NCBI GenBank assembly: GCA_019694395.1
Contig: JAIBCC010000024.1
Span: 45,437-109,436 of the forward strand
DNA from: Pyrinomonadaceae bacterium
GTDB taxonomy: Bacteria; Acidobacteriota; Blastocatellia; Pyrinomonadales; Pyrinomonadaceae
Direction of reading: 5' to 3'
DNA length: 64,000 bases
Below the pieces are notes generated by a model, which was not told the origin of the DNA, did no database searches, and was given only the letters and a program-made list of their open reading frames with translations. Both the position numbers and the translations under genes were made by a program. Each line of letters opens with the position of its first letter. The stretch's first letter is position 1. Positions 43,127 through 51,128 of the stretch are shown here, in pieces.

Positions 43127-43914
43127 TGAGAATCCAGAATAAATTTTCACAACTTAAAACTAATCAAACAAAAGGTTTTATTCCTTTTATTACGGCGGGC
43201 GATCCTGATTTGAAACAGACTAAAGAATTGATTCTCGCACTTGCGCGGATTGATTCAACCGTTATTGAACTCGGCGTGCCTTTTTCCGATCCGATGGCGG
43301 ATGGCGTGGTTATCCAAAAGGCTTCCGAACGTGCGCTCAAAAATAATTTCGGCATCGCGGAAATATTTGATTTGGTTAAAGATGTGCGAAAAGAAACTCA
43401 AGTGCCGATCATTCTGTTCAGTTATTTTAATCCGTTGCTGCAATATGGTTTGGAAAAACTGTGTGCCGATGCCAAAGATGCAGGAGTTGACGGATTTCTC
43501 GTCACCGATCTAGTTCCTGAAGAAGCCGAAGATTTTTCCAATCTATTGAAAAAGCACGATTTGGATATGATTTTCTTAATCGCGCCGACTTCGAGCGATG
43601 AACGGCTCAAAATGGTGGCGGAACGCGCTTCGGGATTCATCTACGCTGTTTCGCGGACAGGTGTCACCGGCGCACGAGAGACGACCAGCCAATCCGCCGA
43701 AATCCTGGTCAATCGAATGCGCCAATTTTCCGATTTACCGATTGCAGTTGGTTTTGGAATTTCTACCGCCGACCAAGTCGCCGAAACCTGGAAATATGCT
43801 GATGCAGCAGTTGTCGGTTCGGCAATTGTGCGCGAAATTGAAAAGTTTGGCAGTGATGAAAAATTAGTCGAAAAGATTGAAGATTTTGCAGGAAATTTAT
43901 TGCCGAAAAACTAA
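43126..43914 (+). CDS. trpA: Tryptophan synthase alpha chain
   Basis: 262 aa, the normal size. 'GFIPFITAGDPDLKQT', 'VIELGVPFSDPMADGVVIQK' (catalytic Glu in IELGVPFSDP), 'GVDGFLVTDLVPEEA' (catalytic Asp region), 'IAPTSSDERL' and 'YAVSRTGVTGAR' mark the TIM barrel. It cleaves indole-3-glycerol phosphate to indole and glyceraldehyde 3-phosphate. No trpB or other trp gene is nearby, so trpA has been separated from its usual partners. Translation overlaps the GT39-type gene by one base. Confidence 0.97.
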   Translation: MRIQNKFSQLKTNQTKGFIPFITAGDPDLKQTKELILALARIDSTVIELGVPFSDPMADGVVIQKASERALKNNFGIAEIFDLVKDVRKETQVPIILFSYFNPLLQYGLEKLCADAKDAGVDGFLVTDLVPEEAEDFSNLLKKHDLDMIFLIAPTSSDERLKMVAERASGFIYAVSRTGVTGARETTSQSAEILVNRMRQFSDLPIAVGFGISTADQVAETWKYADAAVVGSAIVREIEKFGSDEKLVEKIEDFAGNLLPKN

Positions 43915-43918
43915 AACT

Positions 43919-44968
43919 ATGTCCAACAATTTCTTAATTTACGGAGCAAACGGCTACACAGGCGAGCTAATTGTGCGTTATGCCGTTGAGCGCGGAATGA
44001 AACCGATTTTGGCAGGTAGAAACGCCGAAAAAGTCGAAGCATTAGCTAAACAGCACAATCTTGAATTTCGCGTTTTTGCATTGGAAGAAACCGAGAAACT
44101 TGAAAATGCGTTACGCGAAGTTTCGTTTGTTTTGCATTGCGCCGGACCTTTTTCAATTACTTCAAAACCGATGGTCGAGGCGTGTTTGCGAACTAAACGA
44201 CATTACCTTGATATTACAGGCGAAATTGCCGTTTTTGAGCAAATGGCGGGCTTTGATCAACAGGCAAAAGATGCAGAAATTATGATTATGTCGGGCGTTG
44301 GTTTCGACGTTGTGCCTTCGGATTGTCTGGCTAACCATCTCAAAGATCGTCTGCCGTCGGCTACAAATTTAACTTTGGCTTTTTACGGACTTGGACGAAT
44401 TTCACACGGCACACAGGCAACTATGATGATGAATATCGGCAAAGGCGGCGCAGTTCGTCGAAACGGTGAAATTACCAGCGTTCCAACTGCCTGGAAAACC
44501 CGCGAAATTAATTTTGGCGAAGTCAAAAAACTTGGTGTTACGATTCCTTGGGGCGATGTTTCAACTGCCTTTTATTCAACCGAAATTCCAAATATCGAAG
44601 TTTATACGATTGTTCCGCCATCCGCTTTGAAAATGATGAAAATGAGCCGCTACATTGGCTGGCTGCTGGCAACAAAACCTCTTCAAAGACTTTTACAAGC
44701 CAATATTCCACAAGGCGGACCATCGGACGAAGAAAGAGAAAAAGGCAAAACTTTGCTCTGGGGCGAAGCGTCGGATGATAGCGGAAATCGAGTCGAAGCG
44801 CGGCAGCAAGGCGTAGAAGGCTACACGATGACGGTTTTAACCGCACTGAAAATCGCGGAAAATATCTTAGACGGAAATTTCTGCGCCGGATTTCAAACTC
44901 CTGCCAAATGCTACGGCGCAGATTTAATTTTGGAAATTGAAGGCACTACTCGACAAGATGTCTCGTAA
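43919..44968 (+). CDS. Saccharopine dehydrogenase-like NAD(P)-binding protein
   Basis: 349 aa from ATG 43919, four bases after the trpA stop; the longer frame only overlaps trpA. 'NFLIYGANGYTGELIVRYAV' is an unusual Rossmann start shared with trans-acting enoyl reductase and saccharopine dehydrogenase-like proteins. 'HCAGPFSITSKPMVEACLRT', 'HYLDITGEIAVFEQM', 'IMSGVGFDVVPSDCLANHLK' and the C-terminal 'GYTMTVLTALKIAENIL' then GFQTPAKCYGADLILEIEG fit that family. The reaction is unknown; relatives reduce lipids or act on small amino-acid conjugates. Probably co-transcribed with trpA. Confidence 0.88.
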   Translation: MSNNFLIYGANGYTGELIVRYAVERGMKPILAGRNAEKVEALAKQHNLEFRVFALEETEKLENALREVSFVLHCAGPFSITSKPMVEACLRTKRHYLDITGEIAVFEQMAGFDQQAKDAEIMIMSGVGFDVVPSDCLANHLKDRLPSATNLTLAFYGLGRISHGTQATMMMNIGKGGAVRRNGEITSVPTAWKTREINFGEVKKLGVTIPWGDVSTAFYSTEIPNIEVYTIVPPSALKMMKMSRYIGWLLATKPLQRLLQANIPQGGPSDEEREKGKTLLWGEASDDSGNRVEARQQGVEGYTMTVLTALKIAENILDGNFCAGFQTPAKCYGADLILEIEGTTRQDVS

Positions 44969-45050
44969 TTAAGTTGCAGTTGCAGTTGCAGTTGTATCTA
45001 ATTCAACTCTATCTAATGGAAAAATACTGCTACTGCCTCTGCCACTGGAA

Positions 45051-45482
45051 TCATTCGTTGATATTATCCAAACTCGAAAATCTCCAACCAAATTTTGTTT
45101 TGGTGAAATAGTAAACAATCGGGCGATTATCGCTTGATTCGGGTTCGCCTTTGAAGGTGCAATCAACGTAATAGGTATTTTTTAATTGCTCGTCTTTTTT
45201 GGGCGTTTGCGCTTGAAAACAACGCTTGGCGTTGGCTTCGTGATTGATAATTCCGTTATAGTCTTTGATAAATGCGGCTTTTGATTTAATGCTCCGGACT
45301 CCGTAAGGCATTTCCAGCGGAAAACTTGTTAAATTGGCAACCGCAGCCTTATCTCCTTTAATGACAGCGATTTTGAATTTCTGCCAAAACACATTGATGT
45401 CCGACTGAGCCGAAACATTTACAGCCGCACACAGAAAGAAGACACTAATTATTCCAAATAATACAGATTTTGTTTTTTTCAT
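45051..45482 (-). CDS. Small secreted protein, function unknown
   Basis: 143 aa from ATG 45482 at the signal peptide ('SVLFGIISVFFLCAAVNVSA'). The mature part, starting 'DINVFWQKFKIAVIKGDKAA', resembles the common small exported domain that begins with 'FxxFxxAVxxgDxxxVAxLxxFP'. It ends 'YYFTKTKFGWRFSSLDNINE'. That domain often binds or senses something in the periplasm, but no function is known. It is convergent with the saccharopine-dehydrogenase-like gene; the 44969-45050 gap holds GTTGCA repeats only. Confidence 0.78.
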   Translation of the reverse strand: MKKTKSVLFGIISVFFLCAAVNVSAQSDINVFWQKFKIAVIKGDKAAVANLTSFPLEMPYGVRSIKSKAAFIKDYNGIINHEANAKRCFQAQTPKKDEQLKNTYYVDCTFKGEPESSDNRPIVYYFTKTKFGWRFSSLDNINE

Positions 45483-45553
45483 ATTTTTCCAATTATAATC
45501 TCGCCCCAAATTTAGACGGAATTAAAATGAAAAATTGCGGAAAGCACAAAAAA

Positions 45554-45587
45554 GCAAAAACGAAGAATTAAAACTCCTCATTTTTGC
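45554..45587 (-). terminator. Rho-independent terminator
   Basis: GCAAAAA/TTTTTGC stem with further pairing of TGAGGA and TCTTCG, followed by a T-run on the minus strand. It ends the 69-residue gene at 45613-45822. Confidence 0.7.
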
Positions 45588-45612
45588 CTTTTTAATTTTT
45601 GATTTTTAATTT

Positions 45613-45822
45613 TTACCCTGCTGTTTCAAAAAGGGCTAAAATTTGTTTGCCTTCGCTGGAACGTGGGTCAATGGTGCGGATGTGTTTGCGACCTTGCATT
45701 TCCCAAATCGCGGTAATATTTCCTTCTTTTTCAACGGCGTGATATGAAATATCTTCTGTGTTTTCTGCCGCTGCTTCGGTTACTTCTTCGGTCGCTTCGG
45801 CGGTTGCTGTTTCTTCTGACAT
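45613..45822 (-). CDS. Small acidic protein, function unknown
   Basis: 69 aa. The first 28 residues are almost all Glu, Ala and Thr. The second part, 'ISYHAVEKEGNITAIWEMQG' then RKHIRTIDPRSSEGKQILALFE, looks like a small folded beta domain. No signal peptide or metal motif. Good spacing to a terminator downstream and to the divergent gene upstream supports it as a real gene. The family is not recognised. Confidence 0.65.
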   Translation of the reverse strand: MSEETATAEATEEVTEAAAENTEDISYHAVEKEGNITAIWEMQGRKHIRTIDPRSSEGKQILALFETAG

Positions 45823-45961
45823 AAAATCCTCTCTAAAAAATTGTTTGATAATTTCTGTTAAAATGTAAACTAAGATTTTGGCATAAACAGTAAGATTTTG
45901 TCGAGTTGGAACAGCAAACTCTTTTTTAAGCCGTAATTGTTGATGCTAAAATAATTTTCAA

Positions 45962-46390
45962 ATGGAAACCCAAACTTTAGGAAAACTCGAAAGCGTTCAC
46001 GTTATTTCGCCCGTGTATCTGCAACGAGCTTTAATAATTATCATTCTGTCTTTCATCTTTTTTTTGGCGATGCTGATCGTTTTTTCGATTCGGCAGAATG
46101 TCGGCTATTTTCTGCTGGCAACGGCTTTTTTGCTGATCAAACTTTTTACTCTTTTCAGCTTTATGCAGGCGCGGAAAAAAGTGGTCAAACTTTATGAAAA
46201 CGGCTTCACTTTCGCTAAAAAGACTTGTCTGTATAATGAGATAAAGGAAATTCAAAACAACCAATCAAGCTGCGAAATTATCAAAAATGACGGTGAAAAG
46301 ATAGTTTTGACCGAAATTATTTACGATTTGAAAGGTTTAGTTGAAAAAATCACCCAAAAATCAGGAGTTTTGCAAAATGAAAAAGTTTAG
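45962..46390 (+). CDS. Small membrane protein, function unknown
   Basis: 142 aa with two adjacent membrane helices (about 22-42 and 48-66), then a cytoplasmic part: 'KKVVKLYENGFTFAKKTCLY' and 'NEIKEIQNNQSSCEIIKNDG'. The pattern suggests a PH-like small domain after a membrane hairpin. It overlaps the next gene by 14 bases, opening a tight three-gene run. Not recognised. Confidence 0.7.
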   Translation: METQTLGKLESVHVISPVYLQRALIIIILSFIFFLAMLIVFSIRQNVGYFLLATAFLLIKLFTLFSFMQARKKVVKLYENGFTFAKKTCLYNEIKEIQNNQSSCEIIKNDGEKIVLTEIIYDLKGLVEKITQKSGVLQNEKV

Positions 46391-46850
46391 TTTTTTACTT
46401 TTCTTAGGATTGATTTTTAATTTCCAAATCTTTGCACAAAACTTAAAAAGTGCAATTACTTCAATCGGTTGCAAACAAATTACAATAGCAAACATTACAC
46501 CGATGAGCATTAGCCAAAAAGATTTTGAGGCGTGGCAAAAAGAAAAATTCCATCTCCAATCCAAACAAAGTTTTATCGCCAAATGCCGTGCCAAAGACGG
46601 ACTTTTTTACAAAGTTTTGTTTGAAGAAGAAACTTTTGCCAATAAAGCGGACGCTGCTGCCAGACTGCCGAAAATCAAAGAATTACCGCCTAATGAAAAC
46701 GATAAATCCGATTTAGCCGTGCCGATTCTCTTGCGCGAAGGCTTTCAAGTCAACAACAAAATCTATACGGTCGGAAATTTTGCGAACGGCGTCTATTTAG
46801 AAGGAAACGTCAAAATTTGGCGCGATAAATTACAGAGGAAAATAAAATGA
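46377..46850 (+). CDS. Small secreted protein, function unknown
   Basis: 157 aa from ATG 46377, at the signal peptide 'FSFLLFLGLIFNFQIFAQ'; the longer frame only duplicates the neighbour's 3' end. Mature part has 'CKQITIANITPMSISQKDFE' and a closing 'NFANGVYLEGNVKIWRDKLQ'. Its stop overlaps the next start (ATGA), and its start overlaps the preceding gene, so the three genes are translationally linked. No family recognised. Confidence 0.7.
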   Translation: MKKFSFLLFLGLIFNFQIFAQNLKSAITSIGCKQITIANITPMSISQKDFEAWQKEKFHLQSKQSFIAKCRAKDGLFYKVLFEEETFANKADAAARLPKIKELPPNENDKSDLAVPILLREGFQVNNKIYTVGNFANGVYLEGNVKIWRDKLQRKIK

Positions 46851-47128
46851 GTAAACGAATCAGACACAAGTTAAATGTTGACGGCGATTTTTATGTGGAA
46901 GATCAAATGTGTATTTGTTGCGATGCAGCACCTTCCGAAGCCCCTGATCTATTGAAATATGATGAAAATATCCATTGCTATTTTCATAAACAGCCCGAAA
47001 CTGAAGAAGAAATTTTGCAAGCCATAAACGCTTGCCTAGTCTCTGAAACTTGTGCAGTTCGTTATGCGGAAAACAATCCTGAAATTCTGAAAAGAATGGA
47101 TAAGACTTGTTGCGATATTTACGATTGA
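46847..47128 (+). CDS. Ferredoxin-like small Cys protein
   Basis: 93 aa. 'MCICCDAAPSEAPDLLKYDE' then NIHCYFHKQPETEEEI and 'INACLVSETCAVRYAENNPE' then ILKRMD match a known group of short ferredoxin-like proteins, with 'CCDIYD' at the end. The Cys set could hold an Fe-S cluster, though spacing is not that of a standard 4Fe-4S ferredoxin. Start overlaps the preceding stop by four bases. Its 3' end overlaps the convergent SRPBCC gene by 10 bases. Confidence 0.75.
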   Translation: MSKRIRHKLNVDGDFYVEDQMCICCDAAPSEAPDLLKYDENIHCYFHKQPETEEEILQAINACLVSETCAVRYAENNPEILKRMDKTCCDIYD

Positions 47129-47598
47129 TTCAAAAATTTTCGCCACTCATCGCTTTCGGCAACACGTTTAATCGTCTCATTTCTGGCAATTAGCAGGTTT
47201 TTCATATAATTCTCTAAAAATAAAAAATCAGCCATTTTGCCCAAAAATCCAAGCGGTGAATCGTAATCAAAAGCGTCACGCATTACGGTTTTGCCGTCAA
47301 TTTCCTCAAAAAAATGCTCGTGGTCAAACCGGGCAAATGCACCTGAAACCATTGTGTCGCCAAATTTGGTCGGACGTTCACAAATCGTAATTTTTGAAGT
47401 CAATCTTTGCTTAATACCAAAATGTGTTGCCTCCCAAGTGACTGTTTCGCCAAGGCTTATCAACCCTTTTGTCACTCCGTCAACCGCTTTTTCGTCCGTG
47501 TGGGACATCGAATCGGCGTGCAGATCAATCGAGCGTGAAAGGTCGAAAACTCTTTCGATTGGTGCGTTGATAATAGTTTCAAGTTCAATTCTGGGCAT
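47119..47598 (-). CDS. SRPBCC (START-like) family protein
   Basis: 159 aa. 'RIELETIINAPIERVFDLSR' is the standard first strand, then 'GLISLGETVTWEATHFGIKQ', 'FARFDHEHFFEEIDGKTVMR' and 'DAFDYDSPLGFLGKMADFLF' (the usual 'D.f.Y..P.G.LG.....lfl' end). These proteins form a deep pocket for lipids or aromatic ligands. The ligand is unknown. Convergent with the ferredoxin-like gene. Confidence 0.9.
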   Translation of the reverse strand: MPRIELETIINAPIERVFDLSRSIDLHADSMSHTDEKAVDGVTKGLISLGETVTWEATHFGIKQRLTSKITICERPTKFGDTMVSGAFARFDHEHFFEEIDGKTVMRDAFDYDSPLGFLGKMADFLFLENYMKNLLIARNETIKRVAESDEWRKFLNQS

Positions 47599-47770
47599 TA
47601 AAATAATTTTGCTTATTTTCTGAGATTTTGCAAAAAATTGCTCAAAGTTTTACCTTTTACTCTTTTTCCTTTTACCTTACCCTTTGTCGTTTTTCCGCCG
47701 AAGCGTTAAACTTATCTTTTGGCAATTATTCAAAAAACTTATTTGAGCATAATATTGGAGATTTATTTTA

Positions 47771-49531
47771 ATGAGCGTGGAAATCGTAATGCCCCAAATG
47801 GGCGAATCCATTACTGAAGGAACTATTTCAAAGTGGCTGAAAAAGGTCGGAGATACAGTTGAAAAAGACGAAGCAATTTTGGAAATTTCAACTGACAAGG
47901 TTGATGCCGAAGTCCCAAGTTCGGGCGCAGGAACTCTTTTAGAGATTCGTCACCAGGAGGGTGAGACGGTTGAGGTCGGGACGGTTCTTGCCGTAGTTGG
48001 CGATGCTTCAGCAAGCAGTAATAGTGGCAACAGCAGTCAAATTTCAGTTGAAGATGTAGAAGCTCCGAAAGTTGAAGAAACTAAACCGGAACCCGTCGCT
48101 GAAACTCCAAAAGTTACAGAAGAAGTTAAACCCGTTGAAGTCCCCCAAACTGCAACGGCAACTGCTTCTGCCACTCCCTCTGATTCCCCCGCCACTGAAA
48201 TCGTAATGCCCCAAATGGGCGAATCCATTACCGAAGGAACAATCTCAAAATGGTTGAAAAAAGTCGGCGATACAATTGAAAAAGACGAAGCAATTTTAGA
48301 AATTTCAACCGATAAAGTTGATGCCGAAGTGCCAAGTCTGGTTGGCGGAACACTGCTGGAAATCCGCCATCAGGAAGGCGAAACGGTTGAAGTTGGAACG
48401 GTTCTTGCCCTAGTTGGCAGCGGCACTGGCAGTAGTAGTCAGACAATTGCTCCGGTTGCTGAAACTCCAAAGGCTGAAACTGTCAAAGAAGAACCTAAAC
48501 CCGTTGAAATTCCAAAACCAGCAACTATCGCTGCAACTGCCACGGCTTCTGCAACGCCATCAACTCTTGAACATCTACGTCAAACCAAATCCAGCCCGTT
48601 GGTTCGCAATATTGCCAAAGAACACGGGGTTGATATTTCGCGCATTGCGGGTTCAGGAATCAGTGGACGCGTTACGAAAAAAGATATTTTGAACTTTTTG
48701 GATACCGGCGCAGCTTTGAAACCGGAAGATTTGCTCGTCAAGCCGATTACACCTGTTTCGACACCAAAAGTTGTTTCAACTCCGCAAGTTACTCCGGTTA
48801 CTACTCCTGCAACTGTCCCTGCCACAGGCGGCGATCGTGTCGAAACGATGTCAACAATGCGGAAGAAAATTGCCGAACATATGACTTTTTCCAAGCAAAC
48901 TTCGGCACACGTAACCTCGGTTTACGAAATTGATATGACCAACGTGGTCAAATTCCGCGAGAAAAATAAAGCGGCGTTTGCCGAAAGATTCGGCACAAAA
49001 TTGACGTTTATGCCGTTTATTTTCCAAGCCGTAACCCAGGCTTTGCGAAAATATCCGGTCATTAATTCACAGGTTAGCGGCGATAAGATCATTTACAAAA
49101 ACGACATCAATCTTGGGATTGCGGTTGCGCTTGATTGGGGTTTGATCGTTCCCGTCATTCGCCAAGCCGATACGCTTTCGCTTTCGGGTTTAACCATTAA
49201 AGCCAATGATTTAGCCGAACGCGCCCGCACGAAAAAGCTGAACCCTGACGAAGTTCAAGGCGGAACTTTCACCATTACCAACACTGGAACTTTCGGCGGA
49301 TTGTTTGGAACTCCGATCATTAATCAACCACAAGTAGCGATTTTAAATTTCGGCACAATTGAAAAACGTCCAAAAGTAATCACCACCACCGAAGGCGAAG
49401 ACTATATCGCAATTCGCTCAATGGCTTATTTTGCACTGACTTACGATCACAGAATTGTTGATGGTGCGGACGCTGAAAAATTCCTGTCGTTGATGAAGAA
49501 TTATTTGGAAACAAATCAATTCAGTTTGTAA
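47771..49531 (+). CDS. Dihydrolipoamide acyltransferase (E2) with two lipoyl domains
   Basis: 586 aa. Two lipoyl domains (about 1-77 and 142-217) share 'EIVMPQMGESITEGTISKWL' and the lipoate Lys in 'EISTDKVDAE' (Lys43 in the first). Ala/Pro/Thr/Lys linkers lie between domains. A subunit-binding domain (about 275-312, 'SSPLVRNIAKEHGVDISRIA') follows, then the catalytic domain with 'DHRIVDGAD' (His and Asp of HxxxDG) near the end. Two-lipoyl forms of this type are usually the 2-oxoglutarate dehydrogenase E2 (SucB), but pyruvate or branched-chain E2 cannot be excluded. E1 and E3 are not adjacent. Confidence 0.92.
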   Translation: MSVEIVMPQMGESITEGTISKWLKKVGDTVEKDEAILEISTDKVDAEVPSSGAGTLLEIRHQEGETVEVGTVLAVVGDASASSNSGNSSQISVEDVEAPKVEETKPEPVAETPKVTEEVKPVEVPQTATATASATPSDSPATEIVMPQMGESITEGTISKWLKKVGDTIEKDEAILEISTDKVDAEVPSLVGGTLLEIRHQEGETVEVGTVLALVGSGTGSSSQTIAPVAETPKAETVKEEPKPVEIPKPATIAATATASATPSTLEHLRQTKSSPLVRNIAKEHGVDISRIAGSGISGRVTKKDILNFLDTGAALKPEDLLVKPITPVSTPKVVSTPQVTPVTTPATVPATGGDRVETMSTMRKKIAEHMTFSKQTSAHVTSVYEIDMTNVVKFREKNKAAFAERFGTKLTFMPFIFQAVTQALRKYPVINSQVSGDKIIYKNDINLGIAVALDWGLIVPVIRQADTLSLSGLTIKANDLAERARTKKLNPDEVQGGTFTITNTGTFGGLFGTPIINQPQVAILNFGTIEKRPKVITTTEGEDYIAIRSMAYFALTYDHRIVDGADAEKFLSLMKNYLETNQFSL

Positions 49532-49545
49532 AATTTGAAAAAGAA

Positions 49546-49625
49546 ATAGCCGCAAAAAAGCACAGAAAGCACAAAATAGTTTTTCTTATTATTTTTGTGA
49601 ATTTTGTGCCTTTTGTGGCTATTAT
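49546..49625. repeat. GCACAAAA-word inverted repeat between convergent genes
   Basis: 'AATAGCCGCAAAAAAGCACA' with 'AGCACAAAAT' on the left is matched by 'AATTTTGTGCCTTTTGTGGC' and TATT on the right, with AATAGTTTTTC/TTATTATTTTTG in the middle. A likely two-way terminator between the E2 gene and the AlbA-type gene. Confidence 0.7.
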
Positions 49626-49630
49626 TTTAT

Positions 49631-50932
49631 CTACACTCCATAAATCTTCAATTTAAACTCATCATTTGAAGTGTAAATTTCTGCTCTTTTACCCGAAAAA
49701 ATACGTGCATTGCGGAGTAATTGAGGCAAGCCGATTTTGGAATGGTTGGCTTCGTAAGCTTCGCTGGAAAAAATTGCAGAAATTTGCGGATTGAGCCGTT
49801 GAGTAATGCCGTAGCGAATCGCCCGCGAAGCAGGCGGAGTAAATCCGTTAGTGCGGCGCGGATTGGAAATTTCGATAAAACTATCAAAAATTTGAATTTT
49901 CGTGGCAGGTTCGCGCAAGGCTAAATCACGATGAACCAAGGCATTCGCAACCGCTTCGCTAATCACATCAAACCTGTAATTTGCCCGCGCCTGAATCGGA
50001 GAATTACCGTTGTTATTCGATTTTACCGTCTTTTCATCGCGCAGGTCGGTGTAAAGTTTGATAAACCGCATCGCTGATTCGTAAAGCGAAAGAAGATTTC
50101 CTTCAGTTTGAGTCTTTTCCACGATTTGTGCGCTTTGCGTATCGCCTGCGTAACGCACCAGCGTCACGCCTGAACGCGGCACAAGTTTAGCCACCCGTTC
50201 ATTTTTCCCGAAAAGCAAAATCGCGGCATTGGTCGGAACAAATTCATCAGTATTTCCAACCGCCAGCAGCAAATCTTTTTTCAAAAACTCGCCCGTGTTG
50301 TAGCTGATCTTGAGTTCAAAATCTTCTTCAAAATGTTTGGCAAAGCTCCACAAAAGCGCATCGTCAATGTCGTTTTCAGTGGCATTCAAAACCGTTACAT
50401 TTTCATAGCCAAGCGGACGGATTTCTTCGAGCCAAGCCGAAAGTTCTTCCCGCGTGGCTTCCCTTTTTTCCGCACCGATCCGCAAAAAATAGCGTCCGTC
50501 ACGAGTGCGATAGGGCGGGCGTTTGCCTTCGATCTCGAGTGCGACAACTCTTCTTCCATTGTCAAAAGAAAGGCAGTCAAGCAGAGGAATAATCGGCGGA
50601 ACAATGTCTTCACGGCAAATTCTGACCAATTCTTCCTGCACCGAATCTGGATAATCCAAACCTTCGACGCGCAGTTGGTCGTTGACTCCAAAGACAATCA
50701 CGCCGCCGGAAGTATTTGCTAATGCAACAATTCCCTGTGCAATCCGCTCGCTATTGGAAAGTTTGACTTTGAGTTCTAAAAAGGTATCTTCGCCACCGCG
50801 AATTAGACGCAAAAGTTCAGTGCGCGAGGTTTGCGGCGCAGAGGTGTTCAAGATGTATTCTTGAAAAGAACGCTGTGTAACAGGCTCATTACGCTGATTG
50901 TTACGAAATTTTCGACGTGCCATTTGTGTCAA
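49631..50932 (-). CDS. AlbA_2/Schlafen-type regulator with ATPase-like C-terminal domain
   Basis: 433 aa. The N-terminal domain has 'EDTFLELKVKLSNSERIAQG' then IVALANTSGGVIVFGVND, the usual Schlafen/AlbA_2 start. 'PYRTRDGRYFLRIGAEKREA' closes it. The second half, with 'NYRFDVISEAVANALVHRDL' and 'IEISNPRRTNGFTPP', is the ATPase_4 (HATPase-like) region. A winged-helix-like tail follows. These proteins are often called transcriptional regulators; some act in defence. No defence genes are adjacent here. Start could also be Met4 (50923). Confidence 0.88.
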   Translation of the reverse strand: MTQMARRKFRNNQRNEPVTQRSFQEYILNTSAPQTSRTELLRLIRGGEDTFLELKVKLSNSERIAQGIVALANTSGGVIVFGVNDQLRVEGLDYPDSVQEELVRICREDIVPPIIPLLDCLSFDNGRRVVALEIEGKRPPYRTRDGRYFLRIGAEKREATREELSAWLEEIRPLGYENVTVLNATENDIDDALLWSFAKHFEEDFELKISYNTGEFLKKDLLLAVGNTDEFVPTNAAILLFGKNERVAKLVPRSGVTLVRYAGDTQSAQIVEKTQTEGNLLSLYESAMRFIKLYTDLRDEKTVKSNNNGNSPIQARANYRFDVISEAVANALVHRDLALREPATKIQIFDSFIEISNPRRTNGFTPPASRAIRYGITQRLNPQISAIFSSEAYEANHSKIGLPQLLRNARIFSGKRAEIYTSNDEFKLKIYGV

Positions 50933-51014
50933 GACGGGGCATCGTGTAACCCGTCCGAATGCTTTTTGAGCATTGCGGAATCCAAACTTCTAACTGATTT
51001 TTATTGAAACATTT

Positions 51015-51125
51015 TCAAAGGGAAAAGTAAAAGTTTTTAAAGTGAAAATGTTTAAAAGCAGAAAAGTGAAAAAGCTGTTGATCTAACTTTCAAACTTCTT
51101 CTCTTTTCTACCTTTTTACTTTTTC
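51015..51125. repeat. Iterated AAAAGT-word inverted repeat
   Basis: Words such as GGGAAAAGTAAAAG, AAAGTGAAAATG and AAAAGTGAAAAAG face CTTTCAAACTTC, CTTTTCTACC and TTTTTACTTTTTC. Lies between the MoxR gene stop (51129) and the AlbA-type gene upstream of it on the map; likely ends the MoxR transcript. Confidence 0.6.
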
Positions 51126-51128
51126 GCC

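Noticed and set aside
43877..43918. Upstream extension of the saccharopine-dehydrogenase-like gene
   Set aside because: It overlaps trpA and precedes the Rossmann start; ATG 43919 is better placed.
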